In this document: piece after piece, positions 33,951-43,897 of the stretch
Layout of the letters: each line of letters opens with the position of its first letter
Numbering within the stretch: the first letter of the stretch is position 1
NCBI RefSeq assembly: GCF_014633365.1
Contig: NC_068351.1
Span: 5,504,879-5,568,878, forward strand
Direction of reading: 5' to 3'
DNA: 64,000 nt
From: Diospyros lotus
Taxonomy: Eukaryota > Streptophyta > Magnoliopsida > Ericales > Ebenaceae
The notes under the pieces: model-generated
Told to the model about the DNA's origin: nothing
Database searches by the model: none
What the model saw: only the letters and a program-made list of their open reading frames with translations
Made by a program: the position numbers and the translations under genes

Positions 33951-34116
33951 GAAGCATGGCCTAAAAACCCGCCTTGAAGGGGCCAACGGAACATGGGCTG
34001 AAGAACTACCATCAATTTTGTGGGCTTACCGAATGACTAGTCGAATTGTTACTGGTGAAACTGTAACATCCCGTTCGAGCGATAGGAAGATCCGGAACAA
34101 CTTATCCTGATGGGCC

Positions 34117-34189
34117 TACGCGAACTTCCCAGTGGGGTCACCTATCCCTGGATTACCCCAGGTCAAGCACGCTTAACTTGGGAGTTCTT
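34117..34189 (-). other. 5S rRNA-like segment in TRIM LTR 1
   Basis: Minus strand: AGTTAAGCGTGCTTG matches the 5S A-box region and GGTGACCCCACTGGGAAGT the C-box region, in 5S order and spacing. It is only the inner and 3' part of a 5S sequence, so not a 5S rRNA gene of the ribosome. Confidence 0.85.
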
Positions 34190-34531
34190 TGCCAACATTC
34201 AGCCCAAAAGGTATCCAGCTGGTGTTGTTTCCTTTCTTACACTATCCTCGATATGTACTAATCTCTCTGGGCTCTCAGGGGATTACATTCTCCCCCCCTT
34301 AAGCACATGACGTCCTCGTCATGCGACCTTACAATTGGTCCCAGCTCTCCCCCGTCCAGTGTCCCCGGTCCAGTACCCCCAACCTTGGGCTAGTACACAG
34401 TCCCCAGTCCGGTACCCCCAGCCTTTGGCTAGTACACGGTCCCAACACACGGCCCGGGTCGGCTTTGATACCACCTGTAACATCCCGTTCGAGCGATAGG
34501 AAGATCCGGAACAACTTATCCTGATGGGCCT

Positions 34532-34604
34532 ACGCGAACTTCCTAGTGGGGTCACCCATCCCTGGATTACCCCAGGTCAAGCACACTTAACTTTGGAGTT
34601 CTTT
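34532..34604 (-). other. 5S rRNA-like segment in TRIM LTR 2
   Basis: Same segment as in LTR 1 with a few differences in the A- and C-box regions (for example AGTTAAGTGTGCTTG). Confidence 0.85.
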
Positions 34605-35282
34605 GCCAACATTCAGCCCAAAAGGTATCCAGCTGGTATTGTTTCCTTTCTTACACTATCCTCGATATATACTAATCTCTCTGGGCTCTCGGGGGATTAC
34701 AGAAACTCCATTCAATTTCGTATACAGAACAGAGGCCTTAATTCCCACTGAAATTTCAGCTAAGTCTCCTAGGCTGATGGTGTATGAGGAAGAGAACGGT
34801 GCGAGGAATTTCGAAGCATTGCAAGAAAATTTGGATTTGATTGAGGAGCAGCGCCGCTTATCAGAGAAGAATCACCAGTTATTATAACTCTCGGGGTAAG
34901 GAACATACCCATGCAGGAAGGGGATCTAGTACTCCAAAGGTCCACTGTGACCAATGCGCTCAAAGATGACGGAAAGTTACGAGCAAATTGAGAGGGACCA
35001 TACCGCATTTAGAAGTTGATTAGCCCCAACACCTACATTTTATAGACCCTTTTAGGAGAAACCCTCGAAAAAACGTGGAATTTGAATTATCTCAAGTTGT
35101 ATATGAACGTTATACCTGACAAAGTATCTGCAATAATATAAGCCCTAATTGGGGCAGTGGATATAGGCACATTTGGCCGAACCACGTAAAAATGCTTGTG
35201 TGTTCATTACCTTTATTTTGTCTAATATTTTATTTGTGCTATCTACCTGTATAAAGGAAACTCAAGAAATCCAATCAAACCT

Positions 35283-35545
35283 GTTGCCCCGCTCACGGCC
35301 TGGCAATGAGGTAAAAGACGTTCAAACCCGTTGCCCCCTCACATCCCGACAACGAGGTAAAAGGCATTCAAACATGTTGCCCCTGTCACGGCCTGGCAAC
35401 GAGGTAAAATACGCTTGAAATCGTTGCCCTGTTCACGTCCCGACAACAAGGTAAAATACGTTTAAAACTATTGCCCCACTTATGGCCAGACAGCTAGGTA
35501 AAATACGTTCAAGCCAACTTGCGGCCTGGCAATGAAAGAAAAACC
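35283..35545 (+). repeat. 47-bp tandem repeat, about 5.5 copies
   Basis: Unit starts GTTGCCCC, then CTCACGGCCTGGCAA and GAGGTAAAA. Copy starts at 35283, 35330, 35376, 35423 and 35470, then a partial copy. It lies between pol and the antisense ORF of the Tat-like element. Tandem repeats in this place are known for the lineage and can seed satellites. Confidence 0.9.
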
Positions 35546-35654
35546 CTAACCTTCTATCCTCTAAGGTTAACATTAAAGAATAAGACAAACATTAAGGAAT
35601 GAATCATATTGAGCGGATCAAAGAAGATAAGTAATAGGAATAAAGTGACAACTC

Positions 35655-37352
35655 TTATTGCAGTAAGAACAACAGAGAGTATAAAAAAAAAAAAACAAAA
35701 ACAAAAACAAACAAGCAAACAACAATGAGGATATACTCGCGGGAGCGAGACTTGCGAGAGGAGCGTCTGGTAGACCCGAACGATGCAGCAGGAATCTCAG
35801 GGAACACAGCTAGAAGTTCTCCTTCCTCAGCCTCGATCATATTCGGCACGCCTTCAACAGTTGCATTGGGATCCTCTTCAATCGCTTCAGGGTTGTCCAC
35901 CACATCTTCTCCCTCACAGTTGAAAGGAAATGGACCCCATGGGCTTGTCAGATTCTCCAAGTCATCCACCATAAAAGAATCCAAGTAAGAAGAAGGACTT
36001 ATGGGAGCATTCAGCTCATACTGACACCAGTCCACCTAAGTAGACTCCTCAACTTTAGGAGTGAGCAGAAGTTCAGGAAAAGTCTCTCCCGGACGTTGAG
36101 ATTCTAGATAGGAGCGAGCCAGATAAAATCCATACTTCAAAAAGCCTAAGACATACCTCCTCTTTCTATCTTGACAGTCGGTCGAAAGACGATATTTCTT
36201 CACCGCATTAGCACGAATGGTGCGGGCATCCCTAGGACTTATCTTCAGCTCCGCCAAGCACAAATAGTGTTCTTGTAGAAGCTCCTCATGCTTCGTCATC
36301 AACCCGACATTCTTTTGTTTTTCAGCCTCCACCTTAGAGCGTAAATTCAGAATTTCCCCTTAAAGACCCGAGGTACCAACAACAACCTCAAATAGCTGGG
36401 CACGCATGCCCTCAAGCTCTGCCTCCACATTTCGCTTCCCGACAAGCGCGACACTTTAGCTCCTGGTGTTTTTCATTTCAGGCGGATTGGCGATTCCTCC
36501 ACTCTGACATCTGAGCATCTACTTGCTCGCGATATGCCATATCCCTTGCATTAGAGGCAATGATCCCCTGAATCCCTTGCACCAGGAATTTCTCTACTTC
36601 ATCCCTAGCCTGGGCATGTTTATTGCCAATAAACCGTTGTTCATCTCGAGGGAGAATGGTGGAATAAATGAGACGAGCACCAATCCCAGGTTCGGAAATA
36701 GGGTATGTCTCTAGTATCTCGAGAGAAACTTTGAAGTCCCGATCGCTAAGCTTTGTACCATCCCCAAGAATCATAGTATGTTTTACCTTGCGGGGAATGG
36801 GAAGGATAAGAGGTGGCCTCATTGATTTCTCACTCTTAAGATGACGACGGTCCTTCCTATTGGGGATCATAGGGCGACGACATTCTTCCTCCACCCGGGC
36901 CATGTCTCCAGCAAATTGAGAAGATGAACTTCGTCCCCCCCCCCCCACGAGAACTGAGAGCCGGAGAAGGAACTTTAATGGTCTCTTCCCATAAGAGAGG
37001 GACTGATGCTGGGCTTTCCATAGGAGAAGGAACTTCTACACTCGAATGTCACCTCTCGGGCAACGACGCATTTCAACCATGGTAGGAGAAACTCTTGCAG
37101 GTCTACGCGACCGAGGAGGTCGAGAATTGGTGGATCCCTCGGTGCCACGAGTAAAACCCTCGTCATCGTTGCCGCAATGCGTGCCTCCTTCTCACGATGA
37201 CGCCTGCGCAATTCCATCAGTCTGCCTAATCCCGCCATCCCTACAAAAATCAATATAAAGCATTGAGTATAGGAAGTAATGCGATAACGGAACAACGAAG
37301 ACAATGGCAAAAGGTAATCTACGCCCAGGAGTGATTTCCTCCTGATGATCAA
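35655..37352 (-). pseudogene. Antisense extra ORF of Tat-like element, 3' part
   Basis: Pieces on the minus strand read in order: 37352-36975 (low similarity to anything I know), 36948-36478 (156 codons, charged, with LEILETYPISEPGIGARLIY and EKFLVQGIQGIIASNARDMAYREQ), 36332-36036 (LLQEHYLCLAELKISPRD, then KRRYVLGFLKYGFYLARSYL) and 36035-35655 (acidic tail, EGEDVVDNPEAIEEDPN). The helical, coiled-coil-prone middle and acidic end fit the C-terminal part of the antisense ORF found in many Tat elements. Breaks between pieces could be introns or decay. Function unknown in the whole family. Confidence 0.6.
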
Positions 37353-37521
37353 AAGGAGGATGCGGAGATAGCCCAGGCATTTCCATCTCCTCCTCCTCGA
37401 CCCCTTCCATTCCTTGGTTGGACAACGTAGAAGATAAATGATGAGTAGTTGGCGTTACAACCCCCCAACCCGCGACTCTAAAATTCTCTAAATTCAATAG
37501 GCTTGGCAAATCAACAAAACC

Positions 37522-38133
37522 TTACGCTATTAGCGTCCCTACGAGACGACGATATACGCCCCGAACGTCTTTGCAAGGAGGGAACCCTTGGCTAGGATCA
37601 TGATGATTCCAATACATGGGAGCATCCCAATCGGGTGGAGGCTTTATCACCAACCATCGTTCTTCGAACCGGTTGATCTTGTTAGGAAAGGGGTTAAATA
37701 GCTCGAAGCCATATATCTTTTGGAGCGTGTAGAAATGACTGTCTTTACTAGCCTTTCGTAACCGATAGAAACAACTGAAAAGTATCAAGGAATGGACTAC
37801 ATCTCTCTGATGACAAAGTACGGAAAAACCTACCAGCTAGGCCCAACCATTAGGATGAAGCTGAGCTGGAACAATCCCATAATGACATAACCACTCCATG
37901 GAAAAAGGCGGAAGAGGAAAGTGGAGTCCCACCTCAAACGAAGCGAAATGAATACCAAGGGAGCCTTCATCCACTTGGGAGGGGTCCAACTTATCAAGGC
38001 GATGATACCTCATCATATTTCCAGAGAGAGTGGCATCGTAAACCTTTTCGAAATCTCTGTAACGGAGCCGAGAGTTTGAATCGTCAGGAATGTGCGCGGG
38101 GCCGGGGGGTGATGCCAGTCTTCTCCTCGACAT
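37522..38133 (-). pseudogene. Antisense extra ORF of Tat-like element, 5' part (gypsy-type transposon domain)
   Basis: From ATG at 38133 one frame runs to about 37522 with a single TAG after HPNGWA (37834-37836). The segment GLHFPLPPFSMEWLCHYG followed by QLHPNGW is typical of the Pfam family named putative gypsy-type transposon. RLRKASKDSHFYTLQ and WDAPMYWNHHDPSQGFPPC follow. Encoding is opposite to gag-pol. A TATA box lies upstream on the same strand (38507-38514), suggesting separate antisense transcription. The protein role is unknown. Confidence 0.7.
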
Positions 38134-38296
38134 ATTAAAGAGACTTGAGAGCGTTACCTTGTTTAAAATAATGAAGAGGTGGAAAAAGATTGATGGTCAC
38201 AGCAAACAATACTTGTAGACGAAGTAAAAACATTAGTACAAAAATGAAGAAAAAAAAGTTGTGGAAGAAAGTAATAAACGACCGGGAGCAGGTGAA

Positions 38297-38382
38297 GACG
38301 CCCACTTGGTCGTACCCACTCGGTCATGACCGAGTGGCCCCCAATCGCACCAACATAACCACTTGGTCATGACTGAGTGGCC
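38297..38382. promoter_or_regulatory. Palindromes upstream of antisense ORF, shared with the LTR
   Basis: CCACTCGGTCATGACCGAGTGG (38316-38337) and CCACTTGGTCATGACTGAGTGG (38359-38380), plus a half-copy at about 38301. They are near-copies of the palindromes in both LTRs (28282-28309, 38812-38843, 38867-38894). Confidence 0.85.
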
Positions 38383-38506
38383 AAATGTCTCGCACAACGG
38401 GTTGGAAATGCGACGAGGCTTGAAACCCGCTGAGACCTGAGAGAATTTGACCTCTGAAGACACCCACGACCAAGTTTCATGTGGGTCAAATGAAGAGCTT
38501 GAACCT

Positions 38507-38514
38507 TATTTATA
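38507..38514 (-). promoter_or_regulatory. TATA box for antisense ORF
   Basis: TATAAATA on the minus strand within CCCCTATAAATAAGG, about 375 bp upstream of the ATG at 38133 and inside the element, not in the LTR. Confidence 0.55.
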
Positions 38515-38670
38515 GGGGCTCAAGAGACAGAAAAGTATCGAAACTTACGGATAAATATAGAAAATAAAGAGTAAACATGCACAAACGGTATTCTGAAGAC
38601 AAGTAAAATATGGCAAGAAATGCACTAAATTTTTCCAGTACTATATGCTCTTTCACCCGAGCTCCTCGGC

Positions 38671-38689
38671 TAAAAGAGAAGGGAGCAAT
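38671..38689 (+). other. Polypurine tract of Tat-like element
   Basis: TAAAAGAGAAGGGAGCAAT directly before the TGATATAC start of the 3' LTR. Confidence 0.7.
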
Positions 38690-39490
38690 TGATATACCCA
38701 AAAAAATCAAGCCAATACTTGATTAAAGGTGGGCCCCAATATGGCAGCAAAAAAAGAAAGAAGAACAAAGCATCAAGTGGAAGCAAAAGAAGACCCACTC
38801 AGGGCACAACCGAGTGGGAGCCCACTCGGTTATGCCGAGTGGGTCACCCAATCCCACCGTTTTTATGGCCCACTCGATCATAACCGAGTGGGCCTCCTCT
38901 CGTCATCGTGCTCCTAGCCGAATGGGCTTTGAAACCTCGAAATGGGTTGCAGAATCTTCGGAGCGGGCTGCGAAACTCTCACTATGATTGTCGCGTGGTT
39001 CCCTTCACCCTCTACTATAAATAGAAGGCCATGCCTTCATCATGAGGTATGTACGGTTGAGCTTTTCAAGTACAATTTCTCACTTTTCTCTCTCAAGAAC
39101 TGACTTAGGCATTGGAGAGTTTGTGCAGGACTCCCACCCGCGCCCTTACAGTGCTCTTGTTTTGCAGGCCACTCGGTTATCCAATGCCACTAGATTATCC
39201 AAGACTACTCGGCTATCCAAGGTCACTCGGTTATCATGGGTCACCAAATCGATAGGCCCACCAGATCATCAGTCCTACCATCAGCTCACCAGATCATCAA
39301 CTCTACCATCAGTTTACCGGACCATCAGCACGATTGGGTCATAAGATCCATCTAATTGCCATATCCAACTGCTCAACAGATTCTCTTATTCGCCAAGATT
39401 CTCATCATTGAAGACACGACCCTTAATATATCATGACAAGACTTTTACATCTGCACACAATTAAAAATAAATTGTTATATTTTGGCAACA
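38690..39490 (+). repeat. 3' LTR of Tat-like element
   Basis: 801 bp, 61 bp longer than the 5' LTR, partly because of extra copies of the CACTCGGTTATCC unit at about 39171-39240 (four against two) and a fuller palindrome at 38812-38843. Followed by ACTAT. Confidence 0.9.
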
Positions 39491-39495
39491 ACTAT

Positions 39496-40167
39496 AATTT
39501 CACTTCGAATACAAAATTGACTTATGTATCAAAAGACTTGCAGGTGATCTCATTTGTGCCCTAAACTTGTTTTTCTCTTTACAAGCCTCTCGAAAACGTT
39601 AAGAGACACTCTCTTGCATCTTGATCGAGACATTCTCCCACATAAAACTATTCATTCAATAAATGCATTTTGTATAATTTTCATTTTCTTAAGAAGAATA
39701 TTGCTTCACGTATGTTTTTAAGTTTTGGACTTATGGTATAATTAACTTGTTCTGAATTTGAAATTTGAAATTGATGTTTTTTTCATATATTTTGAATCGA
39801 TATTAAACACATATAAATTTTTTTTCATTAAACATTTTTGGTCCCTAATCTTATTTTTCTATTTTGTATGCATTGAATTATTTTTGTAATATTTTTATTT
39901 AATATTTGTTTAAATACCAAAAAATAAAAAAATAAAAAATTAATTTTAGATTTATAATATATCAAACTTATTTATTATAATTATTAGATTTATAATATAA
40001 TTATATTTTTAAATAAATATTAATTTGATGCAATAATTTAAATTATTTTATTACCACATTTTAGATTATTATTTTATTAGTTTTTAATTAAATAATTAAT
40101 AATATTATTTTCATAAATTATTTTATATTTATTTAATAAATAAATATTAAAAAAAAAAACAAAAATT
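39496..40167. other. AT-rich spacer
   Basis: Nothing recognised beyond A/T runs. Confidence 0.5.
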
Positions 40168-40500
40168 GTGGCGCGGAGATGCGCCCGCCTCCTTCCCCAA
40201 ATCCCCAATCTTTTTTACCCCCCGCCCCCCCCTCTCTCTATCTCTCTCACTCTCTCTCTGAACTACTCTCGCCGTCGACCCATCCGCCGCTGCCTCCGCC
40301 TCCTATTGTCGCCGCTGCTTCCGCCTCCGTTCGCCGCCGCCGCCGCCGCTTCTGCCTCCCGCCGCCGCCGCCGCCAGCTCGATCGGGCTCCGCCTCCACC
40401 TCCACCTCCGCCGCTGCCAGGTCCGCCTCCGCCTTCACCGCTGCGATATCCGCCTCCGCCGCCTCAAAGGTATATGTGTATATATATATATATATATTCT
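40168..40500 (+). other. CT- and CCG-rich block followed by (TA)n
   Basis: Sharp rise in GC with (CT)n then (CCG)n, ending in a donor-like AAG|GTATAT and a (TA)n tract. It could be the 5'UTR or promoter-proximal part of the PLP3 locus. Its proline-rich ORFs in two frames look like products of the trinucleotide repeat. Confidence 0.4.
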
Positions 40501-40530
40501 GTGTGTGTATATATATGTATTCTGTGTTGA

Positions 40531-41647
40531 AATGTTATGGCACCAGCAGCTCGTGACTACCAAAAAGTGGGTTCTTGGTTTTCTCTCTCAATGGTTATGT
40601 TATCATCTTTGTTCTTTTTTGTTTTTATTTATATTGCTTATTCAATTTAATTCGAATCAATCTATATTTGATATTTTTAGTTTGTCCATTTTCATTCATT
40701 TGTTGTTAGTTTGTTTATTGAGTTCAGTCTGTCTCTGAACCTTCAAACTTGGGATGATGAGAGATGTACTCATCTAGGTTGGAGTTCTTTAAATCTATTT
40801 CATCTTGGATCTAATCACTTTAACCTACAGCCATCTCAAAGGAACATGGAAAAAGAAAAAGAAAAAAAAGAAGATCTAACGATAGTCTGATACGAGATGG
40901 CTTTTGGAGTGCACTGATTTCTTTTTAAGTAGCTACCTTACAGTCTTACCTAATATTATTGGATATTCCTCAGAAGTTAAAAGGATTGCATGCTCGATGT
41001 AGTGATACAGTTTTGTTCTTTATATAATGCCCCCCAACCCCCCCCCCCCCCAAAAAAAAAAAAAAATCTAAAAAATGAAACAATATACTAATAAATTGTT
41101 ATGTGGCTACTAGTTTGGCAAATCGTTATTGCTTCTATGGTTCCATTTACTGATCCTATGGGAACTGTTAGCTCAAGAAAAGGCGCAGGCTTCCGCATCA
41201 ATTAATCAGGAGGTTGATCTTGATGAATTGATGGATGTAAGTTGAATTTTGCATCTTCAAACATTTTCACTTATCTATGTGTATCCAAATTGCTTTACTA
41301 GGTTTGGGTCATATTAGGATCCTGAGCTGGAAAAATTGCACGCTGAAAGGATTGCCACTCTTAAGATTAGGATTTTTCATTCTTTTTCCATATGAAAAGT
41401 TAGGTATTATTAGTCTTACTAATTTCACCTTCATCCGGTTTGTTATTTAAGTTTGGAAACATCGCTGAGTTGGAAAATTTTGATTGTTTGATTTAGTTGA
41501 CTGGAAAGAAGCTGAAAAGAGACAAACATTGGAGAACCGAGGACATGGAGAGTACAGAGAGATTATTGAAGGGGATTTCGTAGGTGAAGTCACTAGGAGT
41601 GAAAAAGTAATATGTCACTTCTACCATTGGGAATTCTATCGGTGCAA
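40531..41647 (+). pseudogene. Phosducin-like protein 3 (PLP3) gene fragment, intron-containing
   Basis: PLP3 proteins have a thioredoxin fold and help the CCT chaperonin fold beta-tubulin. Four exon-like pieces are collinear with plant PLP3: NVMAPAARDYQK (40531-40566), AQEKAQASASINQEVDLDEL (41172-41236, good GTAAGT donor), DPELEKLHAERIATLK (41318-41365) and WKEAEKRQTLENRGHGEYRE to CHFYHWEFYRCK (41502-41647). A TGA lies directly before the first piece. The 41365 donor reads ATTAGG instead of GT, and the acceptor before the last piece is poor. The rest of the thioredoxin domain, from IMDKHL on, is not found before the inverted duplication starts at 42643. Introns are retained, so this is a truncated DNA duplicate or the stump of a rearranged gene, not a retrocopy. 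Confidence 0.75.
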
Positions 41648-41659
41648 GTAATTTCTTCA

Positions 41660-42642
41660 CAGTTCCCCCTCCTGTTTGCACATTGCTCAAGGTTATTGTA
41701 ATCAAACATATTAATCTATAGTATCTTTGGAAATATATATATATATATACATATATATGGTTCTTGTCCTTGAAATTATGTTGTAGCTTCTAGTATCTAG
41801 AATTATTTTTCTAGTTTTCCACTGTTCCACTGGTCTATCAAACTGAATTTGGTGTTTTAGTTTTTTGTGCTCCAAAAAGTAATTAAAAATTTTAATTATG
41901 ATTTTGGAATTCCTTCCTGATAGAATCTAGTTCTAAAAAATTCAAGAGTTCTATAACTAACATTTGTTTTTTCCCTGAAGTTTTCAAGATGATACTATAA
42001 GATCGATGTTCACTTGTCTTGCATTTGCGTAATTCTTGGTAGCTTACCTATATATTTATGCTACTTCATGCTAAGAGTCTGTCCCTTTTGCATAGGTATA
42101 GTTTCTATCCTTCTAGCATGTGGATTACTTCTAAATTTAAAACTTAGTGGCTCCTGATTGTAATTTTCAATGATTCGCAAACCAAGTAATAGTTTCCCAA
42201 AAAAATAATATTCTTCTCCTTTTGCAATAAATTATCCTATTCCCTTGAGTCTCTATTTTGATTGTTCTCTACTATCTCATGTGCTCTTTTCTTTAAGTTT
42301 TATTCTCCAAATAGCTCCACCACCTTGTTTGATTTATTTTTCTTGTATTATTACTTTGCAGTTCATATATAATTTGTGTGTAAGTGGAAAGTGGTAACAT
42401 GGAGTTAGGGATGTGAGAAAAAGAAAGAATAAAGAAGAATGGTGTATTTTTCTTGTATTATTATTTTGCAGTTCCTATATAATTAGTTCCAAGATTACTT
42501 GGCCCCGTCTTGATCTTTGCAGGTAAGTGTTCTTGGCCAAAAAATATTCATAATCTAGATTTTTTTTTTTTTTTCTGAAGTTTTTATTGTTTTTTATGCA
42601 GCTTCATGAAGGTCAATGTTTTAATTTTTTATTTTTTAAAAA
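41660..42642. other. Intron-like AT-rich DNA, nothing recognised
   Basis: No ORF. (TA)n at about 41735-41757. A 40-bp segment TTTCTTGTATTATTAyTTTG plus flank occurs twice at about 42345 and 42450. Possibly remains of PLP3 introns. Confidence 0.4.
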
Positions 42643-43500
42643 TTTGGTTGTAAGACCTTCACCATAGGTCTTAATTCTTCACTCAACCCACTTATAAAGC
42701 TCGAGACAAAATAAGCCTCTGTGAGATGAGGATTGTGGTTGAGCATCAATGCCTTTAACTCCTCAAACCTCCTTTGATAATCCACCACTGATCCCCCTTG
42801 TCGAATCTTGTTGAATTCTTCCACTACATCAGTCATTCCCCTTTCTCTGAACCTCTCACATAATTCCTCCGCGAACTCAGCCCAATGGCATTCCTCGTTC
42901 ACCTTGGCCCATCCTTGATACCAATCATCCCCTGCATCGTTGAGATAAGTTGCAACTAGAGCCACCATCTGCTGCTTCGGTACTCCATACCATTCAAAAG
43001 CTCTTTCACACCTCTTAACCCACCATCTAGGGGTGTTTCCGTCAAACATGGGAATATCCAATTTAGGCATAGGAATTCCCGAATGGCCTTGGCCCTCAAT
43101 TATACCCTACCTTCTTCCTACTACATTTTCCTCCGTTCCCATCGGCTCCTCCATTTCGGATGTTTCCGGCCTTCTTTGACTCATCCCATGATTGGGAATA
43201 ATTGGTTTTACTCTTTCTCTAGGAGGAAATTCGAGGGATAGATTTACCGAGTGTTGACGAGCAAACATCACCATAAACCCTTGCAATTGCTCCCTGATCT
43301 GCACTCCCACTTCCTCACGAATTTGACTGACTGCTCCATCTAATTTGCGATCAATGGATATGTTCGCTTCATGGTTGCGATTGGATCTGAGCTCCAACTG
43401 ATCCACTCTCGCCTGCAGATCCAATATCATGGAGCCAAATTGTTGTAGCTACATCTCCATGTTCTTCATCCTTGTACCCTTCGCCATCCTTTTGAATTCA
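42643..43500 (-). pseudogene. Chromovirus gag fragment (left arm, copy of element A)
   Basis: Minus strand: DSMILDLQARVDQLELRSN type coiled start (43430-43107), then PKLDIPMFDGNTPRWWVKRC and FNKIRQGGSVVDYQRRFEEL (43070-42636). A stop separates the parts. It is cut at VKVLQP by the palindrome edge at 42643. Confidence 0.8.
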
Positions 43501-43540
43501 CAGTAAGCGGAACTGGCCTGGATCGACTCTGATACCAGAT

Positions 43541-43897
43541 TGTCAGGTTTAACTAACAGATCTGACAAGGATATTTCGAGAATTCTGCAAGGAATTCTAG
43601 AGAGTTATGTAGGAGACTTGATCAGAGAAGAAGAAGAAGAAAGAGAGAGAGCGAAAGAGAGAAAGAAAGAGAAGGAGATTAAGAGGAAAATTCGAGATTT
43701 AATTCATTCATGCTCTCCTTGGATGAGATCAGTCTCTATTTATACTAATCTTCCCTCAACAATTGAAATTCTCCCGCCTAAGTACAACTTGTATCCTAAC
43801 TGCCAGCGCCACTTGCAACAGGCATGTGCGCATTTAGCTATTTTGTTTTCTTCCTACTCGCTCGAGTTACACTTAGTTATTTAGGCGGTACATGACA
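43541..43897 (-). repeat. LTR of chromovirus A copy (left arm)
   Basis: TGTCAGG...CATGACA on the plus strand, minus orientation, 357 bp. A PBS TGGTATCAGAGTC reads on the minus strand at about 43525-43537. Confidence 0.85.

Larger units (their letters stand above)
34062..34701 (-). mobile_element. Cassandra-type TRIM retrotransposon with 5S rRNA-like LTRs
   Basis: A complete 640-bp element with 226-bp LTRs (34062-34287 and 34476-34701), a 188-bp internal part without an ORF, and perfect GAAAC target duplications (34057-34061 and 34702-34706). On the minus strand a PBS TGGTATCAAAGC abuts one LTR (about 34461-34472) and a PPT AAGGGGGGAGAA abuts the other. Each LTR holds, on the minus strand, a segment matching plant 5S rRNA including its internal promoter, the hallmark of Cassandra elements. 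The LTRs differ at only a few positions. The internal part has a tandem repeat around GTCCCCAGTCCGGTACCCCC. Confidence 0.92.
33951..35140 (+). pseudogene. Integrase C-terminal part of Tat-like element, with TRIM inside
   Basis: KHGLKTRLEGANGTWAEEL and ILWAYRMTSRIVTGET are the end of the integrase core. After the TRIM (34062-34701) the frame resumes with PFNFVYRTEALIPTEI and the C-terminal domain (NIPMQEGDLVLQRS, near 34905). Several stops follow. It has no catalytic core, so it is not functional. Confidence 0.8.
28132..39490 (+). mobile_element. Tat-lineage Ty3/Gypsy retrotransposon with antisense extra ORF
   Basis: Bounded by perfect ACTAT target duplications (28127-28131 and 39491-39495). 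LTRs 28132-28871 and 38690-39490. Order: PBS, gag, protease, RT, remnant integrase, tandem repeats, an antisense ORF, PPT. Gag (PQIAPYSGKDDPYDYVQ) and RT (YVDDMIVKS) fit the Tat lineage. RNase H and most of integrase are deleted at about 33950. Two insertions sit inside: a 1659-bp element (31599-33257) and a Cassandra TRIM (34062-34701). Many nonsense codons; non-functional. Confidence 0.9.

Noticed and set aside
34117..34604. Functional 5S rRNA genes
   Set aside because: Only the inner part of 5S is matched, with substitutions in the control boxes, and it lies in TRIM LTRs.
40168..40556. Two overlapping proline/alanine-rich ORFs
   Set aside because: They come from (CCG)n and (CT)n repeats in different frames and end in a (TA)n tract; no conserved content.
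43540..43884. 114-codon ORF rich in Glu/Arg
   Set aside because: It is the antisense reading of the chromovirus A LTR.
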